DNA of 64,000 nt from Pseudomonas frederiksbergensis (GTDB taxonomy: Bacteria > Pseudomonadota > Gammaproteobacteria > Pseudomonadales > Pseudomonadaceae): positions 434,001-498,000 of the forward strand of contig NZ_CP142104.1 of NCBI RefSeq assembly GCF_035751725.1, read 5' to 3'. Of the stretch, positions 39,521 to 50,106 are shown one piece after another. The position numbers and the translations under genes were made by a program. The notes beneath the pieces are model-generated. The model saw only the letters and a list, made by a program, of their open reading frames with translations. It was not told the origin of the DNA and made no database searches. Each line of letters begins with the position of its first letter. Within the stretch, counting starts at the first letter, position 1.

Positions 39521-40303
39521 ATGAAAAAGGCGTCCCTGGTGGGCGCCTTTTTTGTGCCTGCGATTTGGCTTTGTGGTGCCCAGGCGTCTTGCCCCCTGCC
39601 GGGTGAGCTGCCCGAAGCGGCCGTACAGCGGGTGGTGGACGGCGACACCTTGTACCTTGAGGACGGTCGTCGTGTCCGCATGATCGGCCTCAACAGTCCG
39701 GAGCTGGGTAAGCGCGGGCGTGCCGACGAACCTTTTGCCGTGGCGGCGCGCCAGCGACTCGAAGCGCTGGTGGCCGCCAGTGCCGGGCGGGTCAAGATGT
39801 CGCCCGGCCGTGATGATCGCGACGATTACGGGCGCACGCTCGCCCACGTCTACGACCGCCAGGGTCGCAACCTGGAGGAGCAACTGATTGCCGAGGGGCT
39901 GGGCTTCGTGGTGGCGGTCGCGCCGAACGTCGACCTGGTCGAGTGCCAACAGGCCGCCGAGCGCCAGGCGCGGCAAGCGAGGCTCGGGGTCTGGAAGAAG
40001 TCCCCGGTCACGCGAGCGGAACAAATCAAGGCGCCCGGCTTTGCCCTGATCAGCGGCCGTGTAGACAGTGTGCAACGCAATCGCGGTGGTATCTGGATCG
40101 AACTACAAGGGGCGGTTGTCCTGCACATCGCGCCCAACTCGCAGCGAAATTTCGACGCCTCTGCGTTGAAGCGTCTTGAAGGCCGGACGATCGAGGCTCG
40201 CGGTTGGGTCGTCGATCGCGCCCGCCGTGGGGAAACCAAGCCTGGGCAGGCGCGTTGGATGTTGCCGCTGACCGATCCGGCGATGTTGCAGCCGGTGCTT
40301 TGA
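39521..40303 (+). CDS. Secreted thermonuclease-like nuclease
   Basis: A 260-residue protein of the staphylococcal nuclease (SNase) family. The chosen ATG gives MKKASLVGAFFVPAIWLCGA, a signal peptide with cleavage near AQA-S, so it acts in the periplasm or outside. The core has RVVDGDTLYLEDGRRVRMIG, LNSPELGKRGRADEPF, DDYGRTLAHVYD and NLEEQLIAEGLGFV, with catalytic-type Asp, Arg and Glu. The C-terminal ~80 residues form an additional beta-rich part (GFALISGRVDSVQRNRGGIW). The TTG at 39491 is an alternative start. Oddly, the first 11 codons coincide with a strong intrinsic terminator. Confidence 0.85.
   Translation: MKKASLVGAFFVPAIWLCGAQASCPLPGELPEAAVQRVVDGDTLYLEDGRRVRMIGLNSPELGKRGRADEPFAVAARQRLEALVAASAGRVKMSPGRDDRDDYGRTLAHVYDRQGRNLEEQLIAEGLGFVVAVAPNVDLVECQQAAERQARQARLGVWKKSPVTRAEQIKAPGFALISGRVDSVQRNRGGIWIELQGAVVLHIAPNSQRNFDASALKRLEGRTIEARGWVVDRARRGETKPGQARWMLPLTDPAMLQPVL
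39524..39553 (+). terminator. Intrinsic terminator after rpmE, inside the nuclease ORF
   Basis: A 12-bp stem, AAAAAGGCGTCC paired with GGGCGCCTTTTT (one G-U), around CTGGT, ending in a run of six T. It lies 44 bases after rpmE, yet occupies codons 2-11 of the nuclease gene. Confidence 0.88.
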
Positions 40304-40404
40304 GAAAATAATTGTAGACATTTTTACTTTGGATTGTATGCATCAGGCCCTTGTGTTTCGTAGCTCTTGGCCCAAAGTCGTAGGGCAGGGCGCTTGACAG
40401 GAGT

Positions 40405-40416
40405 GACTGGTCAGTC
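40405..40416 (+). promoter_or_regulatory. Dyad in the maeB upstream region
   Basis: GACTG-GT-CAGTC is a perfect 5-base-arm dyad, 72 bases before maeB, directly downstream of a consensus TTGACA at 40394-40399. No good -10 was found at the right distance (TTGTAG at 40417 is poor), so the dyad could be an activator or repressor site. Confidence 0.35.
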
Positions 40417-40488
40417 TTGTAGGGACTTTGCGAGGCGCGTATCCTCGGCGGTCCGTCTGTCCAACACAGTAAAAAGCGGAATGCCCAC

Positions 40489-41757
40489 ATGTCTGATCTG
40501 AAAACTGCCGCTCTCGAATATCACGCTAATCCTCGTCCGGGTAAGCTGAGTGTCGAGCTCACCAAGGCCACCGCTACTGCCCGCGACCTGTCGCTGGCCT
40601 ACAGCCCCGGCGTAGCCGAACCAGTGCGTGAAATCGCTCGCGACCCTGAGCTGGCCTACAAATACACCGGCAAGGGCAACCTGGTTGCAGTCATTTCCGA
40701 TGGCACCGCGATTCTCGGCCTGGGTAACCTAGGTCCATTGGCTTCCAAGCCGGTCATGGAAGGCAAGGGTGTTCTGTTCAAGCGCTTCGCCGGCATCGAC
40801 GTGTTCGACATCGAAGTCGATTCCGAGAGCCCGCAAGCCTTCATCGACACCGTCAAGCGCATTTCCATCACCTTCGGCGGCATCAACCTGGAAGACATCA
40901 AGGCACCTGAGTGCTTCGAGATCGAGCGCGCCCTGATCGAACAGTGCGACATTCCGGTATTCCACGATGACCAGCACGGCACCGCAATCGTGACTGCGGC
41001 CGGCATGATCAACGCCTTGGAAATCGCTGGCAAAACCCTGCCGGAAGCCAAGATCGTCTGCCTGGGCGCCGGCGCTGCGGCCATCTCCTGCATGAAGTTG
41101 CTGGTGAGCATGGGCGCCAAGATCGAAAACATCTTCATGGTCGACCGTACCGGCGTGATCCACTCCGGCCGTGACGATCTGAACCAGTACAAGGCTGTCT
41201 TCGCCCACGCGACCGACAAGCGCTCCCTGGCGGATGCGCTGGACGGTGCCGACGTGTTCGTCGGCCTGTCGGGCCCGAACCTGTTGAGCGCGGAAAACCT
41301 GCTGCGCATGGCGCCGAATCCGATCGTGTTCGCCTGCTCGAACCCGGACCCGGAAATCTCCCCGGAGCTGGCTCACGCGACCCGCAGCGACGTGATCATG
41401 GCCACCGGTCGTTCGGACTACCCGAACCAGGTCAACAACGTTCTGGGCTTCCCGTTCATCTTCCGTGGTGCCCTGGACGTTCGTGCCAAGCGCATCAACG
41501 AAGAAATGAAGGTCGCGGCCGCCAACGCCCTGCGCGAACTGGCCAAGCTGCCGGTGCCTCAGGAAGTGTGCGACGCCTACGGCGGCATCAAGCTGGAATT
41601 CGGTCGTGAGTACATCATCCCGAAACCAATGGATGCCCGCCTGATCACCCTGATCTCCGACGCCGTGGCCAAGGCCGCCATCGAGACGGGCGTAGCAACC
41701 CTGCCGTACCCGAAGAACTACCCGCTCAAGAGCGTGGATGACGTGTTCAACGGCTAA
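40489..41757 (+). CDS. maeB: NADP-type malic enzyme
   Basis: Oxidative decarboxylation of malate to pyruvate, supplying NAD(P)H. At 422 residues this is the short malic enzyme form, without the C-terminal phosphotransacetylase-like domain of E. coli MaeB (~760). The N-terminus reads MSDLKTAALEYHANPRPGKL. Catalytic segments are AYSPGVAEPVREIA, FDIEVDSESPQAFIDTV, CEIPVFHDDQHGTAIV-type (here CDIPVFHDDQHGTAIV) and the dinucleotide loop CLGAGAAAISC. Single gene with its own terminator. Confidence 0.93.
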   Translation: MSDLKTAALEYHANPRPGKLSVELTKATATARDLSLAYSPGVAEPVREIARDPELAYKYTGKGNLVAVISDGTAILGLGNLGPLASKPVMEGKGVLFKRFAGIDVFDIEVDSESPQAFIDTVKRISITFGGINLEDIKAPECFEIERALIEQCDIPVFHDDQHGTAIVTAAGMINALEIAGKTLPEAKIVCLGAGAAAISCMKLLVSMGAKIENIFMVDRTGVIHSGRDDLNQYKAVFAHATDKRSLADALDGADVFVGLSGPNLLSAENLLRMAPNPIVFACSNPDPEISPELAHATRSDVIMATGRSDYPNQVNNVLGFPFIFRGALDVRAKRINEEMKVAAANALRELAKLPVPQEVCDAYGGIKLEFGREYIIPKPMDARLITLISDAVAKAAIETGVATLPYPKNYPLKSVDDVFNG

Positions 41758-41772
41758 GCCGTTGTAGCGCTT

Positions 41773-41814
41773 CAACAAAAAGCCCCGGCTCCTGTGAGTC
41801 GGGGCTTTTTGTTG
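41773..41814 (+). terminator. Intrinsic terminator of maeB
   Basis: An 18-bp stem from CAACAAAAAGCCCC outward with its exact complement, around CCTGTG, with TTTTT on the plus side. It begins 15 bases after the maeB stop. Confidence 0.93.
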
Positions 41815-41874
41815 CCTGGATTTGTGTGGGATGGAAACCATTCCCTGGATTGACCATAGGTTCATGTACGCCAG

Positions 41875-41909
41875 AAAAAGCCCCGCACTTCTTCCGAAGG
41901 CGGGGCTTT
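41875..41909 (-). terminator. Intrinsic terminator of ponA
   Basis: On the minus strand AAAGCCCCGC pairs with GCGGGGCTTT, followed by TTTTTC-type bases (41879-41874). It lies just past the ponA stop and faces the maeB terminator. Confidence 0.88.
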
Positions 41910-41922
41910 GGGTGGCGCCCGG

Positions 41923-44370
41923 TCAGAACAGATCGATCGGTGCCGCCTCATCCGCCGGCAGCGGGCTGCCCGGTGCGACGCCGTTGCCCAGCTCGTTGAC
42001 GGACGGCGGGGTGTCTTCGCTCTTGAACAGCTCGAAGTACGCACCCGGCGTGCCTGGCGTGGCCGCACGGCCGCTGACCGGGTCGACCCGCAGGCTGAGG
42101 ATGCCTTCCGGTTCAGGCTGGGTGTGCGGTGGCTTGTCCTTGAGGGCAGCGCCCATGTAGCTCATCCAGATCGGCAGCGCCACGGTGCCGCCGAACTCGC
42201 GACGGCCCAGGCTTTCGGGCTGGTCGAAACCGGTCCAGACGGTGGTCACGTAATCGGCGTTGTAGCCGGAGAACCAGGCGTCCTTGGATTCGTTGGTGGT
42301 ACCGGTCTTGCCCGCCAGGTCCGTGCGACCCAGGGCCAGGGCGCGGCGACCGGTGCCGAGCTTGATCACGTCCTGCAACATGCTGTTGAGGATGTAGGTG
42401 GTGCGACCGTCGACGATGCGTTCGGCGATGGCTGGCGCTTGCGGTACGGCAGGGGCGGTGGTGGCTTCGCCGCCAGTCGCGTTCACCGTGAAGGTCTCGG
42501 TGGCAGGCGCGGCGACGCCGTCGCTGGCCTGCTCGCCCGTAGGCACTCGTGGCGGGTTGGCGACGAACAGCGTTTCACCGTTGCGGCTTTCGATCTTGTC
42601 GATGATGTACGGGGTGATCTTGTAGCCGCCGTTGGCGAAGGTGCTCCAGCCCGTCGCGATTTCCATCGGCGTCAAGGTCGCGGTGCCCAGTGCCAGGGAC
42701 AGGTTGCGCGGCAAGTCCTGCTTGTTGAAGCCGAACTTGCTGATGTAGTCGATGGTGCGGTCCACGCCCAGCGCCTGCAGCAGGCGGATCGAGACCAGGT
42801 TGCGGGATTTGTACAGCGCCTCGCGCAGGCGAATCGGGCCCAGGAACGTATTGGTGTCGTTCTTCGGCCGCCAGACCTTGTCCAGGTACTCATCGACAAA
42901 CACGATCGGCGCATCGTTCACCAGGCTGGCGGCGGTGTAGCCGTTGTCCAGGGCGGCGCTGTAGACGAATGGCTTGAAGCTGGAGCCTGGTTGGCGCTTG
43001 GCCTGCAAGGCTCGGTTGTAATTGCTCTGCTCGAAGGCGAAGCCGCCCACCAACGAGCGGATCGCGCCGTTCTGTGGGTCGAGGGATACCAGTGCGCCCT
43101 GGGCGGCCGGGATCTGGCTGAACTTGAGGGAGTTGTCCGGCTGGCGCTGCACTCGGATCAGGTCGCCGACCTGCGCCACGTCCGACGGCTGCCGTGGGTT
43201 GGCGCCCATGCTGTTGGTGTTGAGAAACGGTCGGGCCCATTTCATGGTGTCCCAGGCCACATGCTCTTCCTGCTCGCCATTGCGGGTCAGGACCTTGATG
43301 CCGTCCTTGTCCACCTGGGTGACGATCGCCGGTTCCAGGCTGCTGATGGTGCGTTGCTTGGTCAGTTCCTGGGCCCAGGCTTCCTTGGTCTTGCCTGGCA
43401 GGCGCGATTCTGGGCCCCGGTAGCCGTGGCGCTGGTCGTAGGTCATCAGGCCTTCGTGCAGCGCGGTGTTGGCCATTTCCTGCAAGTTGCTCGGCACCGT
43501 GGTGGTGACGCGGAAACCTTCGGTGTAGGCGTCGCTGCCATAACGTCCGACCATCTCGGCGCGGGCCATCTCGGCGATATACGGGGCGTTCACTTCCGGG
43601 GTCGGCACGTGATAGCTGGCGTTCAGCGGCTCGTTGATTGCGGCGGTGTACTCGGCTTCGCTGATCTTGCCGAGCTTGTACATGCGCCCCAGGATCCAGT
43701 CGCGACGTTCCTTGCTGCGTGCCGGGTTGGCCAATGGGTTGAAGCGCGAAGGTGCCTTGGGCAGGCCGGCGATCATCGCCATCTGCGCCAGGCTCACATC
43801 GCGGATCGACTTGCCGTAATACACCTGCGCCGCCGCCTCGATCCCGTAGGCGCGGTTGCCCAGGTAAATCTTGTTCACGTACAGCTCGAGGATCTCGTCC
43901 TTGGTCAGCTGCCGCTCGATCTGCAGGGCCAGGAGAATCTCGGTGGTCTTGCGCGAGAAGCTGCGCTCGCTGGTCAGGAAGAAGTTCTTCGCTACCTGCA
44001 TGGTGATGGTGCTGCCGCCGGACTGGATGTGGCCGCTCTTGACCAGCTGGCTGGCGGCGCGCATCAGGCTGCCCGGATCGACGCCATAGTGGTTGGCGAA
44101 ATTGTCGTCTTCAGCACTTAGTAACGCATTGATGAAATTGGGGGGAATGTCGGCGAAACGGATCGGCGTGCGGCGCATTTCGCCAAATTCGGCGATCAAC
44201 TTGTCGTCGCTGCTGTACACCCGCAGGGGAATCTGCAACTGAATACTTCTCAGCGCCTCCACGGACGGCAATCCCGGACTAAGGTAAAGAAAGGCACCGC
44301 TCAGGCCCAAGAGCAGTCCGCAGAAAACGGCGACGATGGACCATCCGAAAAATTTCAGCAGACGAATCAA
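41923..44370 (-). CDS. ponA: Class A penicillin-binding protein 1A
   Basis: Bifunctional peptidoglycan synthase: glycosyltransferase and transpeptidase, anchored in the inner membrane. With the TTG at 44370 the protein starts MIRLLKFFGWSIVAVFCGLL, matching remembered Pseudomonas PonA proteins, and has 815 residues. The frame stays open ~61 codons upstream, but those residues look non-coding; the start is the least sure point. Glycosyltransferase motifs are ALLSAEDDNFANHYGVDPG and GGSTITMQVAKNFFLTSER. The transpeptidase serine is in QPGSSFKPFVYSAAL, with SRNLVSIRLL (SxN) and KTGTTNESKDAWF (KTG). Divergent from pilM. Confidence 0.93.
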   Translation of the reverse strand: MIRLLKFFGWSIVAVFCGLLLGLSGAFLYLSPGLPSVEALRSIQLQIPLRVYSSDDKLIAEFGEMRRTPIRFADIPPNFINALLSAEDDNFANHYGVDPGSLMRAASQLVKSGHIQSGGSTITMQVAKNFFLTSERSFSRKTTEILLALQIERQLTKDEILELYVNKIYLGNRAYGIEAAAQVYYGKSIRDVSLAQMAMIAGLPKAPSRFNPLANPARSKERRDWILGRMYKLGKISEAEYTAAINEPLNASYHVPTPEVNAPYIAEMARAEMVGRYGSDAYTEGFRVTTTVPSNLQEMANTALHEGLMTYDQRHGYRGPESRLPGKTKEAWAQELTKQRTISSLEPAIVTQVDKDGIKVLTRNGEQEEHVAWDTMKWARPFLNTNSMGANPRQPSDVAQVGDLIRVQRQPDNSLKFSQIPAAQGALVSLDPQNGAIRSLVGGFAFEQSNYNRALQAKRQPGSSFKPFVYSAALDNGYTAASLVNDAPIVFVDEYLDKVWRPKNDTNTFLGPIRLREALYKSRNLVSIRLLQALGVDRTIDYISKFGFNKQDLPRNLSLALGTATLTPMEIATGWSTFANGGYKITPYIIDKIESRNGETLFVANPPRVPTGEQASDGVAAPATETFTVNATGGEATTAPAVPQAPAIAERIVDGRTTYILNSMLQDVIKLGTGRRALALGRTDLAGKTGTTNESKDAWFSGYNADYVTTVWTGFDQPESLGRREFGGTVALPIWMSYMGAALKDKPPHTQPEPEGILSLRVDPVSGRAATPGTPGAYFELFKSEDTPPSVNELGNGVAPGSPLPADEAAPIDLF

Positions 44371-44548
44371 GGCTTTTGGATATCCAGGCAAAGAATGAAA
44401 AAGACGCCAGGTGCAGGGAAGGACCCGTGCTTGCAGCAAAGCGAAAAAAACGCTGGGCATTATAAGCATTTTTTTTTCGTCGGTAACGCCATCCGGACGT
44501 TCGTCGGACCGGGGGGATTGAACGCAACGCTTATTAGAGAGTCCGTAA

Positions 44549-45639
<1,091 letters not shown>

Positions 45640-45640
<1 letters not shown>

Positions 45641-46206
45641 TGGCGCGGATCAACCTGCTTCCCTGGCGCGAAGAGCTGCGCGAAGAGCGCCGCAAGCGCT
45701 TTCTGCTGGGATTGGCCGGCGCGCTGGTCGGCGCGGTGGGCCTGATCTTGATTGCGGTGCAATACCTCAACAGTGCCATCGACTATCAAACGGCGCGCAA
45801 CAGCCACATCCGCCAGCAGATTGCCGTCCTGGACGAGCGCATCCAGCAAATCAGCGAGTTGAAGGCTCGTCGACAGCAGTTGCTGGAGCGCATGCGCATC
45901 ATCCAGGACTTGCAGGGCAATCGACCGGTCAGCGCGCGCATTTTCGACCAATTGGCGCGGACCCTGCCCGACGGCGTGTACTTCACCGACGTCAAGATGG
46001 AGGAGGGTACGCTGTCCATCACGGGAGCGGCGGAATCGAACAACCGGGTCTCTGACCTGATGCGAAACCTGGATTCGTCGGATTTGTTCGACGCCCCGAG
46101 CCTGACGGAAGTGAAGGCCACCACGGCGGGCCAGCTCGACCAGGCGAACGTCTTCCAGCTGACGGTTCGCCAGACCCGCCCGGCCAACGTGGAGGACGCC
46201 CAATGA
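45640..46206 (+). CDS. pilN: Type IV pilus inner-membrane protein PilN
   Basis: Part of the pilus alignment complex, linking PilM to PilO. The 188-residue protein starts MARINLLPWREELREERRKR, whose INLLP motif inserts in PilM, followed by one membrane span (FLLGLAGALVGAVGLILIAV) and a periplasmic coiled coil and ferredoxin-like domain. Start codon overlaps the pilM stop (TGATG) and the stop overlaps pilO. Confidence 0.96.
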
Positions 46207-46826
46207 AGCCGGGAGAATGGTTGGACGCGCTGCGCAAGATCGACCTCAGCGACCTGGACACCAACAATGTCGGCTCGTGGCCGGGGCCGATCAAATGGCT
46301 GGCCGGCATTCTGCTGGTCATACTCGTGCTGGGGCTGGGTTATAACTTCACCTTGAGTGACCTGCAAAACCAGCTGCACCAGGTTCAGGAAGAGGAGAAC
46401 ACCCTCAAGGCCCAATTTGCGGGCAAGGCCCACATGGCGGCGAACCTGGAGCGCTACACCGAGCAGATGAAACAGATGGAAACGTCGTTCGGCGTGTTGT
46501 TGCGGCAGTTGCCCAGCGATACGGAGGTGCCTGGCCTGTTGGAAGACATCACCCGCACGGGGCTGGGTAGCGGCCTGGAATTCGAGGAAATCAAACTACT
46601 GCCGGAGGTCACCCAGCCGTTCTATATCGAGTTACCGATCCAGATCACCGTGACGGGTGGCTACCATGACCTGGCGACATTCGTCAGCGGCGTGGCCGGG
46701 TTGCCGCGGATCGTGACCTTGCACGATTTCGAGATCGGGCCGATGGAGCCCGAGGCGGGGGCAAAGCTGCGCATGAGCATCCAGGCCAAGACCTACCGGT
46801 ACAACGAGCAGGAGGCGCAGCCATGA
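46203..46826 (+). CDS. pilO: Type IV pilus inner-membrane protein PilO
   Basis: Heterodimer partner of PilN. The 207-residue protein has a short cytoplasmic N-terminus, a membrane span (IKWLAGILLVILVLGLGYNF), a coiled coil (LQNQLHQVQEEENTLKAQFA) and a periplasmic fold containing FYIELPIQITVTGGYHDLATF, the conserved PilO core. It overlaps pilN and pilP by 4 bases each (ATGA). Confidence 0.96.
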   Translation: MKPGEWLDALRKIDLSDLDTNNVGSWPGPIKWLAGILLVILVLGLGYNFTLSDLQNQLHQVQEEENTLKAQFAGKAHMAANLERYTEQMKQMETSFGVLLRQLPSDTEVPGLLEDITRTGLGSGLEFEEIKLLPEVTQPFYIELPIQITVTGGYHDLATFVSGVAGLPRIVTLHDFEIGPMEPEAGAKLRMSIQAKTYRYNEQEAQP

Positions 46827-47350
46827 TGCCGGCGTGGCGCATGGGCCTGCTGGCCGGTTTGGTCGCGTTGGCCGGCTGCAACAGCGATGACGGTTTCAGC
46901 GACCTGGACGCCTACATGAACGAGGTGCGCTTGCGCCCGCCCGGCAAGATCGAACCCACGCCGACCTTCAAGCCTAACGAAACCTTTACTTACAGCGCGG
47001 CCAACCTGCGCAGTCCGTTCTCCAGGCAGGTGCGCGTGGACCAGGCGGGTCGGCAGCAGGGCTCGCGCAACGTCCGGCCCGACCCCAACCGGGTCAAGCA
47101 GTACCTGGAAGGCTTCAATATCGAACAGTTCGAGATGGTCGGGACGATCTCCAATGCCGGCGGATCCTTCGCACTGCTGCGCGGCGCGGGAGGCGTACAT
47201 CGGCTGAAGGTGGGTGACTACCTGGGACGCAACGATGGGCGGATCGTCGCCATCAGCGCCACGCAGGTCGACGTGGTCGAAATCGTCCCCGATGGCGAGG
47301 GGGCGTGGCTGGAGCGGCCGCGGACCATTCCTTTGAAAGAGCATTCATAG
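46823..47350 (+). CDS. pilP: Type IV pilus lipoprotein PilP
   Basis: Inner-membrane lipoprotein that connects PilNO to the PilQ secretin. The 175-residue protein has a lipobox LAGC (signal peptide GLLAGLVALAGCNSDDGFSD, lipidated Cys near 19), a disordered segment and a C-terminal beta domain (VGTISNAGGSFALLRGAGGV; RLKVGDYLGRNDGRIVAI). Asp after the +2 position region would favour inner-membrane retention. Followed 13 bases later by pilQ. Confidence 0.95.
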   Translation: MMPAWRMGLLAGLVALAGCNSDDGFSDLDAYMNEVRLRPPGKIEPTPTFKPNETFTYSAANLRSPFSRQVRVDQAGRQQGSRNVRPDPNRVKQYLEGFNIEQFEMVGTISNAGGSFALLRGAGGVHRLKVGDYLGRNDGRIVAISATQVDVVEIVPDGEGAWLERPRTIPLKEHS

Positions 47351-47363
47351 TGGAATTCGAATA

Positions 47364-49436
47364 ATGAACAGGATTTTTTCAGCCCTCGGTATTTCGCTAT
47401 GGACAGCGCTGTTGTCGCCGATGGTTCTTGGGGCCAGCCTGAAGACACTCGACGTTGCGGCGTTGCCGGGGGACCGCGTGGAACTGAAGCTCAGCTTCGA
47501 TGGGCCGCCACCCACGCCCCGGGGCTATACCACTGAACAGCCGGCCCGAATCGCGCTGGATCTGCCCGGGGTAACCAACCAACTGGCCCGCAAGAGTCAC
47601 GATCTTGGAGGAGGCAATGCACGCAGCGCCACCGTGGTCGAGGCGGGCGATCGTACCCGGCTGATCATTGGCCTGACCCAATTGGCGCCCTATGACACCC
47701 GGATCGAAGGCAACAACCTCTTCGTGATAGTGGGCAAGGGCGCGACCGCCAGGTCCGCCGCGCTGGCACCGCAGCCGGCGGGATCCGCCCCGTCCTTCAC
47801 CAGGTCCAGTGCGCCGGCAGGCAAGGCGATCCGTGGGGTGGACTTCCAGCGCGGGACACAAGGCGAAGGCAACGTGGTCATCGACTTGTCCGATCCGTCC
47901 ATTGCGCCGGACATTCAGGAACGCGAAGGCAAGATCATCCTTGATTTCCCCAGGACCCAGTTGCCCGAACCCCTGCGGGTACGCCTGGACGTCAAGGATT
48001 TCGCCACCCCGGTGCAATTCGTCAATGGCAGCGCCGGCTCCGACCGCGCAACCATCAGCATCGAACCCAGCGGCACCTTCGACTATTCCACCTACCAGAC
48101 CGACAACAAGTTGACCGTGAGCGTCCGGCCGATGACGGTCGAGGACTTGCAGAAACGCAACAGCGATCGCGCCGCCTACAGCGGCGAGAAGTTGTCGCTC
48201 AACTTCCAGGACATCGAAGTGCGTTCGGTGCTGCAACTCATCGCCGATTTCACCAACCTGAACCTGGTGGCCAGCGACACCGTGCAGGGTGGCATCACCC
48301 TGCGGTTGCAGAACGTGCCGTGGGACCAGGCACTGGATCTGGTGCTCAAGACCAAGGGGCTCGACAAGCGCAAGGTCGGCAATGTCCTGCTGGTAGCACC
48401 CGCCGACGAGATTGCGGCACGCGAACGCCAGGAGCTCGAATCCCAGAAGCAGATTGCCGACCTGGCACCGCTGAGGCGCGAGCTGTTGCAGGTCAACTAT
48501 GCCAAGGCCGCCGACATCGCCAAGCTGTTCCAGTCGGTCACCAGTGCCGAGGCGAAGGCGGACGAACGGGGCACGATCACGGTTGATGAGCGAACCAACA
48601 ATATCATCGCCTACCAGACCCAGGACCGGCTCGACGAGCTGCGCCGAATCGTTGCGCAATTGGACATCCCGGTGCGCCAAGTGATGATCGAGGCGCGGAT
48701 CGTCGAGGCCAACGTCGATTATGACAAGAGCCTGGGCGTGCGCTGGGGTGGCTCGATACAGAACAAGGGCAACTGGAATTCTTCCGGTGTGACCACTGGA
48801 GACTCCACTACGATTGGTACGCCAGGCAGCACCAGCACCAACCAACCGTTTGTCGACCTCGGTGCATCAGGCAATACGTCCGGGATCGGCATCGCCTTCA
48901 TCACCGACAACGTGCTGCTGGACCTTGAACTGACGGCCATGGAAAAAACCGGCAATGGCGAGATCGTTTCCCAGCCCAAGGTGGTGACCTCCGACAAGGA
49001 GACCGCGAAAATCCTCAAGGGCACGGAGATTCCCTACCAGGAAGCCAGCTCCAGCGGCGCCACCTCGGTGTCGTTCAAGGAAGCCTCGTTGTCGCTGGAG
49101 GTTACGCCGCAGATCACCCCGGACAACCGCATCATCATGGAGGTCAAGGTCACCAAGGATGAGCCGGATTACCTGAACAAGGTCCAGGATGTACCGCCGA
49201 TCAAGAAAAACGAGGTCAACGCCAAGGTGCTGGTCAATGACGGCGAGACCATTGTGATTGGTGGCGTTTTCTCAAATACTCAGAGCAAGGTTGTAGATAA
49301 GGTGCCATTTCTTGGCGATGTGCCGTATCTTGGCCGCCTTTTCCGGCGTGATGTAGTCTCGGAGAAAAAATCCGAGCTGCTGGTGTTTCTCACTCCGCGT
49401 ATCATGAACAACCAGGCGATTGCTGTGAGTCGTTGA
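47364..49436 (+). CDS. pilQ: Type IV pilus secretin PilQ
   Basis: Outer-membrane channel through which the pilus exits. The 690-residue protein has a signal peptide ([18 protein letters not shown]), two AMIN-type domains that bind peptidoglycan ([40 protein letters not shown]), an STN/N0 domain ([20 protein letters not shown]), an N1 domain and the secretin core ([20 protein letters not shown] through [20 protein letters not shown] and [20 protein letters not shown]). Last pil gene; aroK starts 4 bases after its stop. Confidence 0.96.
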   Translation: MNRIFSALGISLWTALLSPMVLGASLKTLDVAALPGDRVELKLSFDGPPPTPRGYTTEQPARIALDLPGVTNQLARKSHDLGGGNARSATVVEAGDRTRLIIGLTQLAPYDTRIEGNNLFVIVGKGATARSAALAPQPAGSAPSFTRSSAPAGKAIRGVDFQRGTQGEGNVVIDLSDPSIAPDIQEREGKIILDFPRTQLPEPLRVRLDVKDFATPVQFVNGSAGSDRATISIEPSGTFDYSTYQTDNKLTVSVRPMTVEDLQKRNSDRAAYSGEKLSLNFQDIEVRSVLQLIADFTNLNLVASDTVQGGITLRLQNVPWDQALDLVLKTKGLDKRKVGNVLLVAPADEIAARERQELESQKQIADLAPLRRELLQVNYAKAADIAKLFQSVTSAEAKADERGTITVDERTNNIIAYQTQDRLDELRRIVAQLDIPVRQVMIEARIVEANVDYDKSLGVRWGGSIQNKGNWNSSGVTTGDSTTIGTPGSTSTNQPFVDLGASGNTSGIGIAFITDNVLLDLELTAMEKTGNGEIVSQPKVVTSDKETAKILKGTEIPYQEASSSGATSVSFKEASLSLEVTPQITPDNRIIMEVKVTKDEPDYLNKVQDVPPIKKNEVNAKVLVNDGETIVIGGVFSNTQSKVVDKVPFLGDVPYLGRLFRRDVVSEKKSELLVFLTPRIMNNQAIAVSR

Positions 49437-49440
49437 TTCT

Positions 49441-49959
49441 GTGCGAAATTTGATTCTTGTTGGACCGATGGGGGCTGGAAAAAGCACCATCGGTCGTTTG
49501 CTGGCCAAAGAGCTGCGCCTGCCTTTCAAAGATTCCGACAAGGAAATTGAATTGCGCACGGGTGCCAATATCCCATGGATCTTCGATAAGGAAGGCGAGC
49601 CGGGCTTTCGGGACCGTGAGCAGGCGATGATTGCCGAGCTGTGCGGTTTCGACGGCGTGGTGTTGGCGACCGGCGGCGGCGCGGTGATGCGCGAAGCCAA
49701 TCGTCGGGCACTGCACGCCGGCGGACGAGTGGTCTACCTGCATGCTTCGGTCGAACAGCAGGTCGGCCGTACCGCCCGCGATCGCAACCGGCCACTGCTG
49801 CGAACCGCCGATCCGGCCAAGACCCTGCGGGATCTGCTGGAGGTGCGTGACCCTTTGTATCGGGAAATCGCCGACCTGGTCATCGAAACCGACGAGCGGC
49901 CGCCACGGATGGTGGTGCTGGAAATCCTCGATCGACTGCAACAATTGCCCCCCCGTTAA
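49441..49959 (+). CDS. aroK: Shikimate kinase
   Basis: Phosphorylates shikimate in aromatic amino acid synthesis. The start is a GTG at 49441, 4 bases after pilQ, giving [20 protein letters not shown] and 172 residues. Walker A is GPMGAGKST (8-16); the shikimate-binding DSDKEIE and GFRDRE motifs and the [14 protein letters not shown] glycine loop are present, with the lid [11 protein letters not shown]. Coupling to the pil operon is usual in this genus. Confidence 0.96.
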   Translation: MRNLILVGPMGAGKSTIGRLLAKELRLPFKDSDKEIELRTGANIPWIFDKEGEPGFRDREQAMIAELCGFDGVVLATGGGAVMREANRRALHAGGRVVYLHASVEQQVGRTARDRNRPLLRTADPAKTLRDLLEVRDPLYREIADLVIETDERPPRMVVLEILDRLQQLPPR

Positions 49960-50106
49960 TGCGCGGCGCGAAATGCGCTATCCTCGGCGTCCCGCCTTGG
50001 CCCGTATGGGCGTGGCGGATGGCCATTAACTGGCGCCACAGCAGGCACCGTGGAATTTTGTCAATTGCAGGCAGGACGCCTGATTTCATCTTCACCGTGG
50101 GGACAC

